Assembly: GCF_003987315.1 (NCBI RefSeq)
Contig: NZ_PIPI01000001.1
Coordinates: 434,001 to 498,000 of the forward strand
Reading direction: 5' to 3'
Length of the DNA: 64,000 nucleotides
Source: Aliidiomarina haloalkalitolerans
GTDB lineage: Bacteria; Pseudomonadota; Gammaproteobacteria; Enterobacterales; Alteromonadaceae
This document shows, one piece after another, positions 8,299 to 16,393 of this stretch. A model generated the notes under the pieces. The model had not been told where the DNA came from. It searched no databases and worked only from the letters and a program-made list of their open reading frames with translations. Within the stretch, counting starts at the first letter, position 1; each line of letters begins with the position of its first letter. Made by a program: the position numbers and the translations under genes.

Positions 8299-10335
8299 TT
8301 AGTTTTCTGCAGAATTCTCAGCACGGCGACCGGAAAATAAGCGTTTCCACCATGGTTCCGGACTGCTTTGTTGAGCGGCTAACGCTGTTTGTAGGCGCCG
8401 ATAGATCAGCCCAAAGATGGTTTGGTCATCGAATTTCAGCGCTTCGCCACATGGGGTTTGCATCAATAACTCGAACGCTTCTGTTGCATGTGATACCGCA
8501 TAGATCGAAAACTGGTTGGCTAAAACTGCTGCGCGCACCTCAGGGCTTAAGTGGATATTCATCACATTTGACTGCGGCACAATCACCGCATGCTTACCAT
8601 TTAAGCCACGGCGTTTGCAGATTTCAAAGTAGCCTTGAATTTTTTGATTAATCCCGCCAATTGCTTGGACATTACCAAACTGGTCAATAGCACCGGTTAC
8701 AGCAATGGTTTGTTGAATCGGCAGTTCACTCAATGCGGATACCAAGCAGCAGAGTTCCGCCAATGATGCGCTATCGCCGTCGACTTCATGATACGACTGC
8801 TCGAACACTAAAGTCGCAGACAACGGCATTGGTTCTTGGCGAGCAAACAGGTTAGCCAAATAGGCCGTCAGAATCATGATACCTTTGGTATGAATCGCGC
8901 CACTGAGCTCAGCTTTGCGTTCGATATCGATAATGTCGCCGTCACCATAATGGATAGTTGTCGTTATTCGTGAAGGCTCGCCAAACTCGACACCGCCCAT
9001 ATGGACAACTGTAAGTCCATTAATTTGGCCAATAACTTCGCCGTCGGTGTCAATTTTGATTTGTTGCTCTAAAATCGACTGCCAGTTCAATTCTGCTAAC
9101 AAACGGTCTCGATGCTCGCTTTCACGTTCAGCTTCGCGCAAATGTTCAGCGGATATATTCGGTTCGCCCTCTAAGGCAGCGAGTACCTCCGCTTCTTCAA
9201 GAAGCTGCACTAACATTACCGCATCTAAGCTCAGCTCATGTTGGTGCTCAGTAAATCGCGACGCTGTGGCTAATAGTTCAGCAATTGCGTCAGCCGTTAA
9301 AGGACGGCAGCGCGCGCGATTTTGGACATAGGTCAGAAAGTCGAAATAGGGCGCAACTGGCTCTTTCTTAGTTGGGTAGTAAGAACTAAGCTCAGCAAAG
9401 TAGGGGAATAGATTAGAAAACTCGCCATCGAGGTCTTTAAGCTGGCTATACAGCTCGCGCCCACCGACGAGAATGACTTTAAGGTCGATCGGAACCGGAT
9501 CAGGTTCATAATGGATTGCAGTTTGCTGCGCTGTCGGCTGCGCCCATTCAAATTTGCCCGTGCGTAACACGTGCTTTAATTGGTTCCAAAGGTCCGGTTG
9601 CGTTAACAGCTGCAATGCATTGACGACAAGGGTGCCGCCATTCGCTTTTAATACTGCGCCTGGTTTAATTAAATGTAATTCCGTACTAATTGTGCCTTCG
9701 ACACTTTGCAGGCGGATATCGCCAAATAAAGTCGTTTGCGACACCCGATCACAAAAATACCACGCCTTGCGTTCAGTATGGGAGACGATTACTGTGGCTA
9801 GTTCGGAGCCAGGAATATCATCGAACGACATGGTTTTGACTAAATCTAAATAGTGTCGGAATTCAGCGGAGCTAAAGTTATCAATTAATTCTTGATACTT
9901 AACTTCGCGTTGCTCAGGTGCTTGTTCTAAATATTCCCAGAGGCCAGTCAGCGCTGCTTCTGCGGTTCCTGGCGGCAAGCTCACACAAATAGGTGCACGC
10001 TCATCACTTGGATTCGCTAAATAAACCCAATCACGTAAGTTCGCGCAACTCCATTGTTGCCGTTGACTCATTGTATCGAGCACGTCCTCAACAATGACGC
10101 CCGCAGGGGTAGCCATGTAGATATGCGAAAGATTGGAGCGAATTTGCTGTGCTCTTGCAATTGCCGTTGTTGCGCGTGTTTGACCAACCAAGGGATCGGG
10201 ATTAGACACGGCGGGCAAATGTTCTAGCCATGGCCTAACATCGGCTTGTAACTGTTCGACAAGCAACCTAAGCTTTTGCCGTTTTGCTTGTATCTGCTGT
10301 TCTGAATTGAGTTCCGAAGTTTGCGAGGTTGTCAT
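8299..10335 (-). CDS. LonB-like ATP-dependent protease homologue (LonH/YcbZ type)
   Basis: 678 residues. The C-terminal third is a Lon (S16) protease domain with the catalytic Ser in DGDSAS (~521) and the Lys in GGINQKI (~564). Upstream are LonB-like segments (GAVLKANGGTLVVNALQLL; LKVILVGGRELYSQL). I see no Walker A motif of the GxxGxGK(S/T) form in the N-terminal region, as in E. coli YcbZ, so the ATPase part appears degenerate. YcbZ also neighbours fabA, which supports orthology. Substrates are not known. Transcription runs towards fabA. Confidence 0.88.
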   Translation of the reverse strand: MTTSQTSELNSEQQIQAKRQKLRLLVEQLQADVRPWLEHLPAVSNPDPLVGQTRATTAIARAQQIRSNLSHIYMATPAGVIVEDVLDTMSQRQQWSCANLRDWVYLANPSDERAPICVSLPPGTAEAALTGLWEYLEQAPEQREVKYQELIDNFSSAEFRHYLDLVKTMSFDDIPGSELATVIVSHTERKAWYFCDRVSQTTLFGDIRLQSVEGTISTELHLIKPGAVLKANGGTLVVNALQLLTQPDLWNQLKHVLRTGKFEWAQPTAQQTAIHYEPDPVPIDLKVILVGGRELYSQLKDLDGEFSNLFPYFAELSSYYPTKKEPVAPYFDFLTYVQNRARCRPLTADAIAELLATASRFTEHQHELSLDAVMLVQLLEEAEVLAALEGEPNISAEHLREAERESEHRDRLLAELNWQSILEQQIKIDTDGEVIGQINGLTVVHMGGVEFGEPSRITTTIHYGDGDIIDIERKAELSGAIHTKGIMILTAYLANLFARQEPMPLSATLVFEQSYHEVDGDSASLAELCCLVSALSELPIQQTIAVTGAIDQFGNVQAIGGINQKIQGYFEICKRRGLNGKHAVIVPQSNVMNIHLSPEVRAAVLANQFSIYAVSHATEAFELLMQTPCGEALKFDDQTIFGLIYRRLQTALAAQQSSPEPWWKRLFSGRRAENSAEN

Positions 10336-10397
10336 GTATCGATTTGATTCCGTTTGCTAGCAGTGGCTGGACACATATTTAAAGCAAGAGCGCCAAT

Positions 10398-10422
10398 GAA
10401 CTTTTAACATACCGTTAAGTTC
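10398..10422. repeat. Inverted repeat between lonH-like gene and mipA-like gene
   Basis: GAACTT (10398-10403) and AAGTTC (10417-10422) form a dyad with a further AAC/GTT pair inside, in the 262-bp divergent gap (10336-10597). It could be an operator for either gene. Nothing else is recognisable in this gap beyond AT-rich promoter-like sequence. Confidence 0.3.
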
Positions 10423-10597
10423 ACAACGAAGCCAGAACATAAAAATCTATGTTAAATATAAACTAAGCCACAAAGATTGCCGTATCATACGTGAATCACG
10501 GTGCTGCGTGAAGCTTCTCGCATGTTACGCAATGCTGAATGACATGAATGTCTACCGTCGCCAACAAACCGACCGATTGGAATAGAGGAGGTCATTG

Positions 10598-11422
10598 ATG
10601 ACCCGTGTACCTAACTACCGTAAAACGTTAATGGAAAGCCCCATAGCACAAGCAGTCCTGGCCTTAACGCTTGCCTCAGCCATAATGACATCGGAAGCTC
10701 ATGCGTCTGCGGATGAACCCGTGATGACAGGACCACCGCAAGGCCTAAGCGCTGGTGCTGCGTATGTTTCGTCGAACCAAAGCTATCGCGGACTAAGCGC
10801 AGATTCAGTGGCAGTACCTTTTCTTGGTTACGAGGGCGAACAATTTTATCTTCGTGGTCTTACCGCGGGTTGGTATTTGCAACGAGATCGCCAGCAACAA
10901 CTGGCATTAACCTTGAATGGCGAGCTGTTTCGCTTCCGTCCTGCGGAGTCTACTGATGCACAAATGCAGCAATTGGATCGTCGAAACCTAAGTCTAACGC
11001 TTGGCTTACAACACCGTTACAGTAGTCGTTACGGTGTGTTCTCGTCACATTTAAAGACCGACATTACGGGACGTCATGAAGGGCAACTGTTTAATTTTCG
11101 CTATGGTTACCCCTTGAATCGCCCGGGTCAGGCTTGGCAAGTTACGCCAGAGATTGGCTTTAATTACTATAGTCGTAGCTACGTTCGTTATTACTATGCA
11201 GTGAGTGCCGCTGAAGCACAGCGCTCTGGGCTAGCTGAATACCAACCGTCCGACGCGATAAGCCCATTACTTGGACTTAATGTGTATCGGTATTTCACAC
11301 CACAATTCAGCGCTGTTGCGAGCTATACAATCGCTCGCAACGACGGCTCCATTCGCAATAGTCCAATGGTAAGAGGGCGCTCAACACGAAGTTTATTTCT
11401 TGCTGTGAGTTACCGATTTTAG
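10598..11422 (+). CDS. MipA/OmpV family outer-membrane protein
   Basis: 274 residues with a signal peptide (hydrophobic core AVLALTLASAIMTS, cleavage near AHA-SA). The mature part matches MipA/OmpV proteins: GLSAGAAYVSSNQSYRGL, VPFLGYEGEQFYLRGLTAGWYL, alternating beta strands and a terminal aromatic (AVSYRF), expected for an outer-membrane barrel. In E. coli MipA scaffolds MltA and PBP1B; OmpV-type members are general porin-like proteins, so the exact role here is open. The ATG at 10598 has a GAGGAG ribosome site 7 nt upstream; the TTG three bases earlier is less likely. Confidence 0.88.
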   Translation: MTRVPNYRKTLMESPIAQAVLALTLASAIMTSEAHASADEPVMTGPPQGLSAGAAYVSSNQSYRGLSADSVAVPFLGYEGEQFYLRGLTAGWYLQRDRQQQLALTLNGELFRFRPAESTDAQMQQLDRRNLSLTLGLQHRYSSRYGVFSSHLKTDITGRHEGQLFNFRYGYPLNRPGQAWQVTPEIGFNYYSRSYVRYYYAVSAAEAQRSGLAEYQPSDAISPLLGLNVYRYFTPQFSAVASYTIARNDGSIRNSPMVRGRSTRSLFLAVSYRF

Positions 11423-11453
11423 CTAGATTGAGTAAATAGCTGTGTGAGCAAGT

Positions 11454-11480
11454 AAAAAGCCCCGAATATCGGGGCTTTTT
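11454..11480. terminator. Bidirectional terminator between two outer-membrane protein genes
   Basis: A 12-bp perfect inverted repeat, AAAAAGCCCCGA (11454-11465) and TCGGGGCTTTTT (11469-11480), lies between convergent genes ending at 11422 and 11518. Confidence 0.9.
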
Positions 11481-11517
11481 GCTTATGAACATGTTCATCT
11501 AAACATTCGCTGGCTCA

Positions 11518-12045
11518 TTAGAAGCGATAAGCAACACCCAGCTTAAATTCGTTGCGAACGCTGTCGGTATTTAAGCTGTAGCTGCCTTGTACCGAGAGAT
11601 TCTCGTTTAGATGGTACATCAAACCACTGCGGAAACGCCAAAAGCCATCACCAGCTGTATCGTGGTTTAATTCGAAAATACTGTGGATATTGGTATCTAG
11701 CGGATGCGTAATACCAGCACCGAAATACACACCGTCAAAGCCACGCGAATAATCAGCATAACCAAGACTTAAGAATAGCGGTGCTGTACCTAAATCGACA
11801 CCCGTTAAGAAACGACCACCAATACGTACGCTGGTGAAGTTCGTGTCACCAATTTCGGCATTAAGAACGAATTGTTCATTCACTTGAGCCGCACCGTCAA
11901 TGAAAAAACCGCTATCGCCGAAATCATAATAACCACCGCTAATGTAGTTGTGCCATGGCGTCTCCGACGCAGATGCTGAGCCTAAAGCAAGTGCACCAAC
12001 AATAGCAGAACCGATCAGTAAAGATTTCGCAGATTTGTTTTTCAT
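11518..12045 (-). CDS. Small outer-membrane beta-barrel protein, function unknown
   Basis: 175 residues from the ATG at 12045, preceded by AAGGAAGG. The signal peptide MKNKSAKSLLIGSAIVGALALGSASA is followed by repeated short amphipathic beta strands (FVLNAEIGD, SVRIGGRFL, LFLSLGYADY, LSVQGSYSL) and a C-terminal Tyr-Arg-Phe, the usual end of an outer-membrane barrel. An eight-strand porin-like or YfaZ-like barrel is plausible but I cannot name the family firmly. An upstream in-frame ATG at 12114 is ignored because it would bury the signal peptide. Confidence 0.75.
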   Translation of the reverse strand: MKNKSAKSLLIGSAIVGALALGSASASETPWHNYISGGYYDFGDSGFFIDGAAQVNEQFVLNAEIGDTNFTSVRIGGRFLTGVDLGTAPLFLSLGYADYSRGFDGVYFGAGITHPLDTNIHSIFELNHDTAGDGFWRFRSGLMYHLNENLSVQGSYSLNTDSVRNEFKLGVAYRF

Positions 12046-12330
12046 ATATTTCCTTCCTTTATTTGGGTAACTTAGCGTTACCGGGAACATCAGCAAGTCT
12101 AGACGTGCTTCCATTAAGTCTCAAATGTTAACACGTAAAATCTCAGTAAAGTCATGGAATGCATCCGTTTGGCGAGAAAACATACGATGACAAGCCTTCC
12201 TAGCAATTAATATATGTATTCGCATAATGTATATTATGTTAAATTAACGATTATATCAATCTTTATGGATTAGCCTCTAGCCTCCGAACCTAGTTACACT
12301 CCTCCTACTATTCATGTACACGCCCACAAA
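12046..12330. other. AT-rich intergenic region with a 16-bp palindrome
   Basis: Upstream sequence of the outer-membrane barrel gene. It is AT-rich and contains the palindrome CATAAT-GTAT-ATTATG (12223-12238), a possible operator or part of a promoter. I find no open frame of note and no RNA gene. Confidence 0.4.
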
Positions 12331-12360
12331 AAAGCCCCAAACAATTTCGTTTGAGGCTTT
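12331..12360 (-). terminator. Terminator of the stomatin operon
   Basis: AAAGCCCCAAAC (12331-12342) and GTTTGAGGCTTT (12349-12360) form a 12-bp stem with one mismatch and a 6-nt loop. On the minus strand the stem is followed by TTTTTT-like sequence (complement of 12328-12333). It lies 148 nt past the stomatin stop codon, and the space between is a tandem array. Confidence 0.75.
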
Positions 12361-12365
12361 CATTC

Positions 12366-12477
12366 TTTTCTGTGCTTAGCTCTCTTTACTGCGATCTCTT
12401 TACTCAGGACTCTGTAATTAGAACTCCACACTTAGATTTCAGTACTTAGATTTCAGTACTTAGATTTCTGCAGTTAG
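12366..12477 (-). repeat. Eight-copy degenerate 14-bp tandem array in the 3' UTR of the stomatin gene
   Basis: Reading the plus strand in steps of 14 from 12366 gives TTTTCTGTGCTTAG, CTCTCTTTACTGCG, ATCTCTTTACTCAG, GACTCTGTAATTAG, AACTCCACACTTAG, ATTTCAGTACTTAG (twice, 12436-12449 and 12450-12463) and ATTTCTGCAGTTAG. Six of eight end in TTAG. Copies nearest the gene are the most alike. The array starts 30 nt after the stop codon and ends 5 nt before the terminator stem, so it nearly fills the untranslated tail. It is not coding in any obvious frame. Confidence 0.85.
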
Positions 12478-12507
12478 AGCGAAGAGTTGCTAAACACCAC
12501 TAACGCA

Positions 12508-13443
12508 TTAACCACGTGACTGGGTTTGTTTCAGTACTTCGGTAATTCCGGCAACCGCACCACCAATATTCGCAAGTTCAGCTGGAATAATCATGGTGTT
12601 ATTGGCCTTCGCTAAATTGCCGAACTCCTTCACATATTGCTCAGCGACACGCAAGTTTACGGCGTCTTTACCGCCTGGCTCGCTAATCGCATTGGCAATT
12701 TTACGCAAACCTTCTGCGGTTGCTTGCGCAATCAATTCAATCTCACGTGCACGACCTTCAGCTTCGTTAATTTGCTTTTGCTTCTCAGCTTCTGACAAGT
12801 TAATCACTTCTTGGCGATTACCTTCAGAAACGTTAATCATGGCTTGGCGTTCACCTTCAGATTTCGCAATCGCAGCTCGACGTTCACGCTCTGCACGCAT
12901 TTGTTGCTCGAGCGCGTCCTTGATTGATGCGGGCAGCTCAATGTCGGAAATTTCGTAACGCAATACCTTAATACCCCAAGGTGACGCTGCTTCATCAAGT
13001 GCTTTCACAACTTCTTCGTTAATAGCTGCACGTTCTTCAAAGGTTTTATCGAGGTCGGTTTGACCGATTACTGAACGCATTGTGGTTTGTGCCAGTTGTG
13101 ACGCCGCATAGCGGTAGTCGTTAATCCCGTAACTGGCTTTGTAGGCATCGATGACTTGGATGTACAACACACCATTGATACCAACTTGAATGTTGTCTTT
13201 AGTCACACAAGCTTGCCGTTCGACATCAATCACTTCTTCTTTAAGCGTGTGAATATAGGAAACTTTATCAATAAACGGGATTAGGATATGGAAACCTGAA
13301 TCCAAAGTCCGGCTATATTTACCGAGACGCTCAACGACATAGTTCGAACGTTGCGGCACGATGCGTGCGGTTTTGACGATAATGATGATAACGGCAATCG
13401 CAAAACCAAACGATAAAACCGTACCTATTTGAAGTTCTTCCAT
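12508..13443 (-). CDS. Stomatin/paraslipin-type SPFH membrane protein
   Basis: 311 residues. A single N-terminal membrane segment (VLSFGFAIAVIIIIVKTA, ~8-25) is followed by the SPFH/Band 7 domain (VVERLGKYSRTLDSGFHILIPFIDKV; VITIQ-like VGINGVLYIQVIDAYKASYGI) and a long Glu/Lys/Ala-rich coiled coil (~180-260: AERERRAAIAKSEGERQAMI, SEAEKQKQINEAEGRAREIE). The C-terminus is hydrophobic and Gly/Ala-rich. E. coli QmcA (YbbK) is the closest named relative. Such proteins oligomerise in the inner membrane, often with NfeD partners; the nfeD-like gene lies 76 bp upstream on the same strand. Confidence 0.93.
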   Translation of the reverse strand: MEELQIGTVLSFGFAIAVIIIIVKTARIVPQRSNYVVERLGKYSRTLDSGFHILIPFIDKVSYIHTLKEEVIDVERQACVTKDNIQVGINGVLYIQVIDAYKASYGINDYRYAASQLAQTTMRSVIGQTDLDKTFEERAAINEEVVKALDEAASPWGIKVLRYEISDIELPASIKDALEQQMRAERERRAAIAKSEGERQAMINVSEGNRQEVINLSEAEKQKQINEAEGRAREIELIAQATAEGLRKIANAISEPGGKDAVNLRVAEQYVKEFGNLAKANNTMIIPAELANIGGAVAGITEVLKQTQSRG

Positions 13444-13519
13444 TTTTGTCCCTTACCTTGCGTGTTGTGATTATTTATCATGCCACATAAACAAATCAGC
13501 ATAATTCAATCCGTTTAAC

Positions 13520-13969
13520 TTATTGACTTAGTTTTGTTTTTGTAACTTTTAGCTTAATGCCTTCATTGCGTTCAACCCAAGCGACATCACCTTTCTCTAA
13601 GGCATCGTCGCTGTATGCGTCCCACTGCACGCCATTCAAAACAACGCGTCCGGCTCCATTCACAAAAGTTGTGTGGACAGTCACCCGCTCACCCAAATCT
13701 TTCTGAAAGACCATGCCGTGCTCACCCGCATTGGCGGTATAACCACGAAACCATCGCTTAAACTTACCGCGTGCGGTCAATAGCATAATAAGGCTGACCG
13801 AACCAAAAACGATGTACTGAGCGCTCGACGATTCGATTATTCCGAACTGCAGTAGAATGCCAGTAACAATGGCGCCAATGCCAAGAAATACAGCAATGAC
13901 ACTGGTCGCTAATAATTCTGAAATAATTAGAACAACGCCAATGATGATCCAAATTAAAGCACTACTCAT
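13520..13969 (-). CDS. NfeD-like membrane protein
   Basis: 149 residues: MSSALIWIIIGVVLIISELLATSVIAVFLGIGAIVTGILLQFGII forms two to three N-terminal membrane segments. The C-terminal part (GMVFQKDLGERVTVHTTFVNGAGRVVLNGVQWDAYSDD) is the OB-fold domain of short NfeD proteins. The ATG at 13969 is favoured because GAGGGAA lies directly upstream; an in-frame ATG at 13984 overlaps that site. NfeD and stomatin-type SPFH genes are commonly paired (compare E. coli YbbJ/QmcA). Confidence 0.9.
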   Translation of the reverse strand: MSSALIWIIIGVVLIISELLATSVIAVFLGIGAIVTGILLQFGIIESSSAQYIVFGSVSLIMLLTARGKFKRWFRGYTANAGEHGMVFQKDLGERVTVHTTFVNGAGRVVLNGVQWDAYSDDALEKGDVAWVERNEGIKLKVTKTKLSQ

Positions 13970-14003
13970 GCAGGCTTCCCTCATGTTTTAATAATTGATT
14001 TTA

Positions 14004-14873
14004 TTATTGTTTCACGTGTTCTTTTAACGCAAACGTCCCATCGAGAAACGCTTTGCTAGCTTTTGCATCAGTCACTATGAACTTCGACGACGTGTCCGCG
14101 TAGTAGAAATGCGCTTCAGCCGGGAGAATGAGCGGTCGACGGAAGACGACATCCATCATCGTAACGGGTCTCTGTAATTCTTGTTCAAGCTTGGCTTGTG
14201 CGCGCGCAACGGAATACATGCCGTGGATAATTGGCCTCGCAAACCCAAACCAACGTGAGAGCCACGGGTGTAAATGAATTGGGTTAAAGTCACCCGATAA
14301 TGTTGCATAATGCCGACCGAGCTCACTATTGAGCTGCCATAGACCGGTATCTGTGTACCCGTCGAGTTCTGGTGCAGGCATTTCCCGTCGACGACCACGT
14401 GCAGGCGGTTCACCACCACCTACTTGGTAGGTTGAGAGACACTCGACCACGAGTTCATCGCCTTGGAAAAACTCCACTCGATAAAGCGGCCGCACCCGTT
14501 TTTTAGTCGCGGCACGTTCCGGCATTTCAATCGTCACATTAAGGCGATACCCCTGCTCTTCGCGTATTTCAGCTAGTTGTTCCATACGATTAGCGACATG
14601 CACCATGCCGAGAATTGGCCACGGAAAGTGAGGATCCAGCATCGCTGCTAAATGCGCTCGTTGTGCAGCTAAATAGAAATAAGTGAGCGGGATCGAGCTC
14701 ACCATACCCGGAAACATAGCATGGTATTTTTCAATGTGACTGCGCTCAAAGGCCTCAAGCTGGAAGGAGAATTGAAGATCCTGTGGTTCTTCTTGTAAGA
14801 CTTTTTTGCGGCTGACCATAGTCGGCACTGCACGTATTAACATCCCTGGAAGTGCTGGTAACTGCTCTGCCAT
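14004..14873 (-). CDS. MaoC-like hot-dog fold dehydratase family protein
   Basis: 289 residues. The C-terminal half carries the MaoC hydratase signature SGDFNPIHLHPWLSRWFGFARPIIHGM (Asp and His catalytic pair), and the N-terminal half looks like a second, degenerate hot-dog domain (double-domain form). Family members hydrate enoyl-CoA or enoyl-ACP; the substrate here is unknown. It is 34 nt upstream of the nfeD-like gene on the same strand, so all three may be one transcript. An acyl-chain enzyme with an SPFH/NfeD pair hints at membrane lipid work, which is inference only. Confidence 0.82.
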   Translation of the reverse strand: MAEQLPALPGMLIRAVPTMVSRKKVLQEEPQDLQFSFQLEAFERSHIEKYHAMFPGMVSSIPLTYFYLAAQRAHLAAMLDPHFPWPILGMVHVANRMEQLAEIREEQGYRLNVTIEMPERAATKKRVRPLYRVEFFQGDELVVECLSTYQVGGGEPPARGRRREMPAPELDGYTDTGLWQLNSELGRHYATLSGDFNPIHLHPWLSRWFGFARPIIHGMYSVARAQAKLEQELQRPVTMMDVVFRRPLILPAEAHFYYADTSSKFIVTDAKASKAFLDGTFALKEHVKQ

Positions 14874-15075
14874 AATTGCCTTCTACCTCGAAAAGATGGA
14901 TAGCTTATGCCCTGCTAGCAATACTATGATTGATTCTTAAGACTCTAAGCATAGCAAATTTGTTGTAATCAGGTGTAACGAAATCGTTAAAAAACATTTC
15001 AAGGTCGGATTTCCGCTTTGACCACCATTTTGTTATGGTTAGGACTGATTAAATCACCCAATAAGAAGGTTTACT

Positions 15076-15639
15076 ATGAGTATCGTTGCGGCATTCATGT
15101 TAAGTAGCACAGTTTCAATCCCCACTCACGACGCATTTTTTGACAATATCCGACAATACTGTGGACAAGCGTTCGAAGGTCAAGTGGTCGAAGACAATTT
15201 TAAAGGGGTAGAAACCTTTACTGAGAATCGACTCGTGATGCACGTACGTGAATGTAGTGATAATGAGCTGCGGATTCCGTTTCACATTGGCGATAACCAT
15301 AGTCGGACTTGGATTCTAACCAAGACGGGTTCAGGTATTTCTTTGAAGCATGATCATCGCCAGCCTGATGGTAGCGACGATGATGGCACCATGTATGGCG
15401 GCCATACTGTTGATGCCGGTTGGGAATTCGCGCAATCATTTCCGGCCGATCAATACTCAAAAGAAGACTTCATTCGTCGTCAAATCCCACAATCGATCTG
15501 GAATACCTGGCACATGTATATATATCCGGGTAATTTCTTCAGTTACCGTCTGACACGAGAAGGCCGAGAGTTGCGTGTCGATTTCGATCTGACTAATCCA
15601 GTTGAGCTGCCCCCTACGCCATGGGGCTATGAAGACTAA
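15076..15639 (+). CDS. Conserved hypothetical secreted or periplasmic protein
   Basis: 187 residues, ribosome site AAGAAGG upstream of the ATG. The N-terminus MSIVAAFMLSSTVSIPTHDAF is weakly hydrophobic and could be a short signal sequence. Notable segments: YCGQAFEGQVVED, a single Cys pair (Cys in YCGQAF and in HVRECSDN), GDNHSRTWILTK, and a His/Asp-rich stretch KHDHRQPDGSDDDGTMYGGHT that could bind metal. The C-terminus PTPWGYED is Pro-rich. I recall similar proteins in many marine Gammaproteobacteria but no function. It stands alone between its own upstream gap and a terminator. Confidence 0.75.
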   Translation: MSIVAAFMLSSTVSIPTHDAFFDNIRQYCGQAFEGQVVEDNFKGVETFTENRLVMHVRECSDNELRIPFHIGDNHSRTWILTKTGSGISLKHDHRQPDGSDDDGTMYGGHTVDAGWEFAQSFPADQYSKEDFIRRQIPQSIWNTWHMYIYPGNFFSYRLTREGRELRVDFDLTNPVELPPTPWGYED

Positions 15640-15681
15640 CTCGAAACATACTGCACAAGTAGAAGCATTGAGTAAAAATAA

Positions 15682-15706
15682 AAACGGGCGCTAAAAGCGC
15701 CCGTTT
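15682..15706. terminator. Terminator between the secreted hypothetical and fasciclin genes
   Basis: AAACGGGCGCT (15682-15692) and AGCGCCCGTTT (15696-15706) form a perfect 11-bp stem with an AAA loop between two convergent genes. Confidence 0.88.
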
Positions 15707-15729
15707 GCGTCTCACGAGTCTCACAAATT

Positions 15730-16287
15730 TTATTCGCTAGGAATTAGCACGCTGTCAATAACGTGAATAACGCCGTTGTCTGCGTCGATATCAGCAGTCA
15801 CAACACGAGCATCGTTAATGCGCACGCCGTAGCTGCTGGCACGAATGCTTAACGAACTACCCTGCACCGTTTCTGCGTAGGTGTCGCCATTAATATCACC
15901 ACTCATTACTTTACCTGGAACAACGTGGTAAGTAAGAATTGCGATGAGCTGGTCGCGGTTTTCTGGCTGTAACAAGCTTTCAACCGTGCCTTCTGGTAAT
16001 TGCGCAAAGGCTTCATCGGTCGGCGCAAATACTGTAAATGGCCCTTCTCCAGCCAGTACGTCTACCAAGTCAGCAGCATCAAGCGCTGCAACTAAGGTGT
16101 TGAAGCTACCATTGTTTGCCGCAATCTCAGCGATCGTCCCTTTTTTCTTATCGCTGTAATCTTTTGAACCGTATTCAGAACGCTCTTTCTGGCGATCGCC
16201 ACCGTGATGATCAGCAATTGCGACGCCAGTTAAAGCCAAACCTGAAGCAAACGTCATTGCTAGGGTAAGAAGATTCAATTTTTTCAT
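15730..16287 (-). CDS. Secreted fasciclin (FAS1) domain protein
   Basis: 185 residues. Signal peptide MKKLNLLTLAMTFASGLALTGVAIA, then a charged linker (HHGGDRQKERSEYGSKDYSDKKKG), then one FAS1 domain: NNGSFNTLVAALDAADL, GPFTVFAPTDEAFAQLP, LTYHVVPGKV and NGVIHVIDSVLIP, the conserved H1 and H2 boxes. Such small secreted proteins mediate adhesion or matrix contact in other organisms; the role here is unknown. The start at 16287 is preferred over the in-frame ATG at 16302, which overlaps the GAGG ribosome site. Confidence 0.92.
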   Translation of the reverse strand: MKKLNLLTLAMTFASGLALTGVAIADHHGGDRQKERSEYGSKDYSDKKKGTIAEIAANNGSFNTLVAALDAADLVDVLAGEGPFTVFAPTDEAFAQLPEGTVESLLQPENRDQLIAILTYHVVPGKVMSGDINGDTYAETVQGSSLSIRASSYGVRINDARVVTADIDADNGVIHVIDSVLIPSE

Positions 16288-16393
16288 CTTAAAGTTCCTC
16301 ATTTCCTGGGGGAGAATTGTTGTTGCCCACTAGAAACGGAACGAAAGCCGAATTTAGATTACTTTTCACGCAAACTTTTTTGTAAAGATTACG

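Noticed and set aside
12366-12477. CRISPR-like array
   Set aside because: Units are 14 bp and contiguous with no unique spacers, and no cas genes are present; it is a tandem array.
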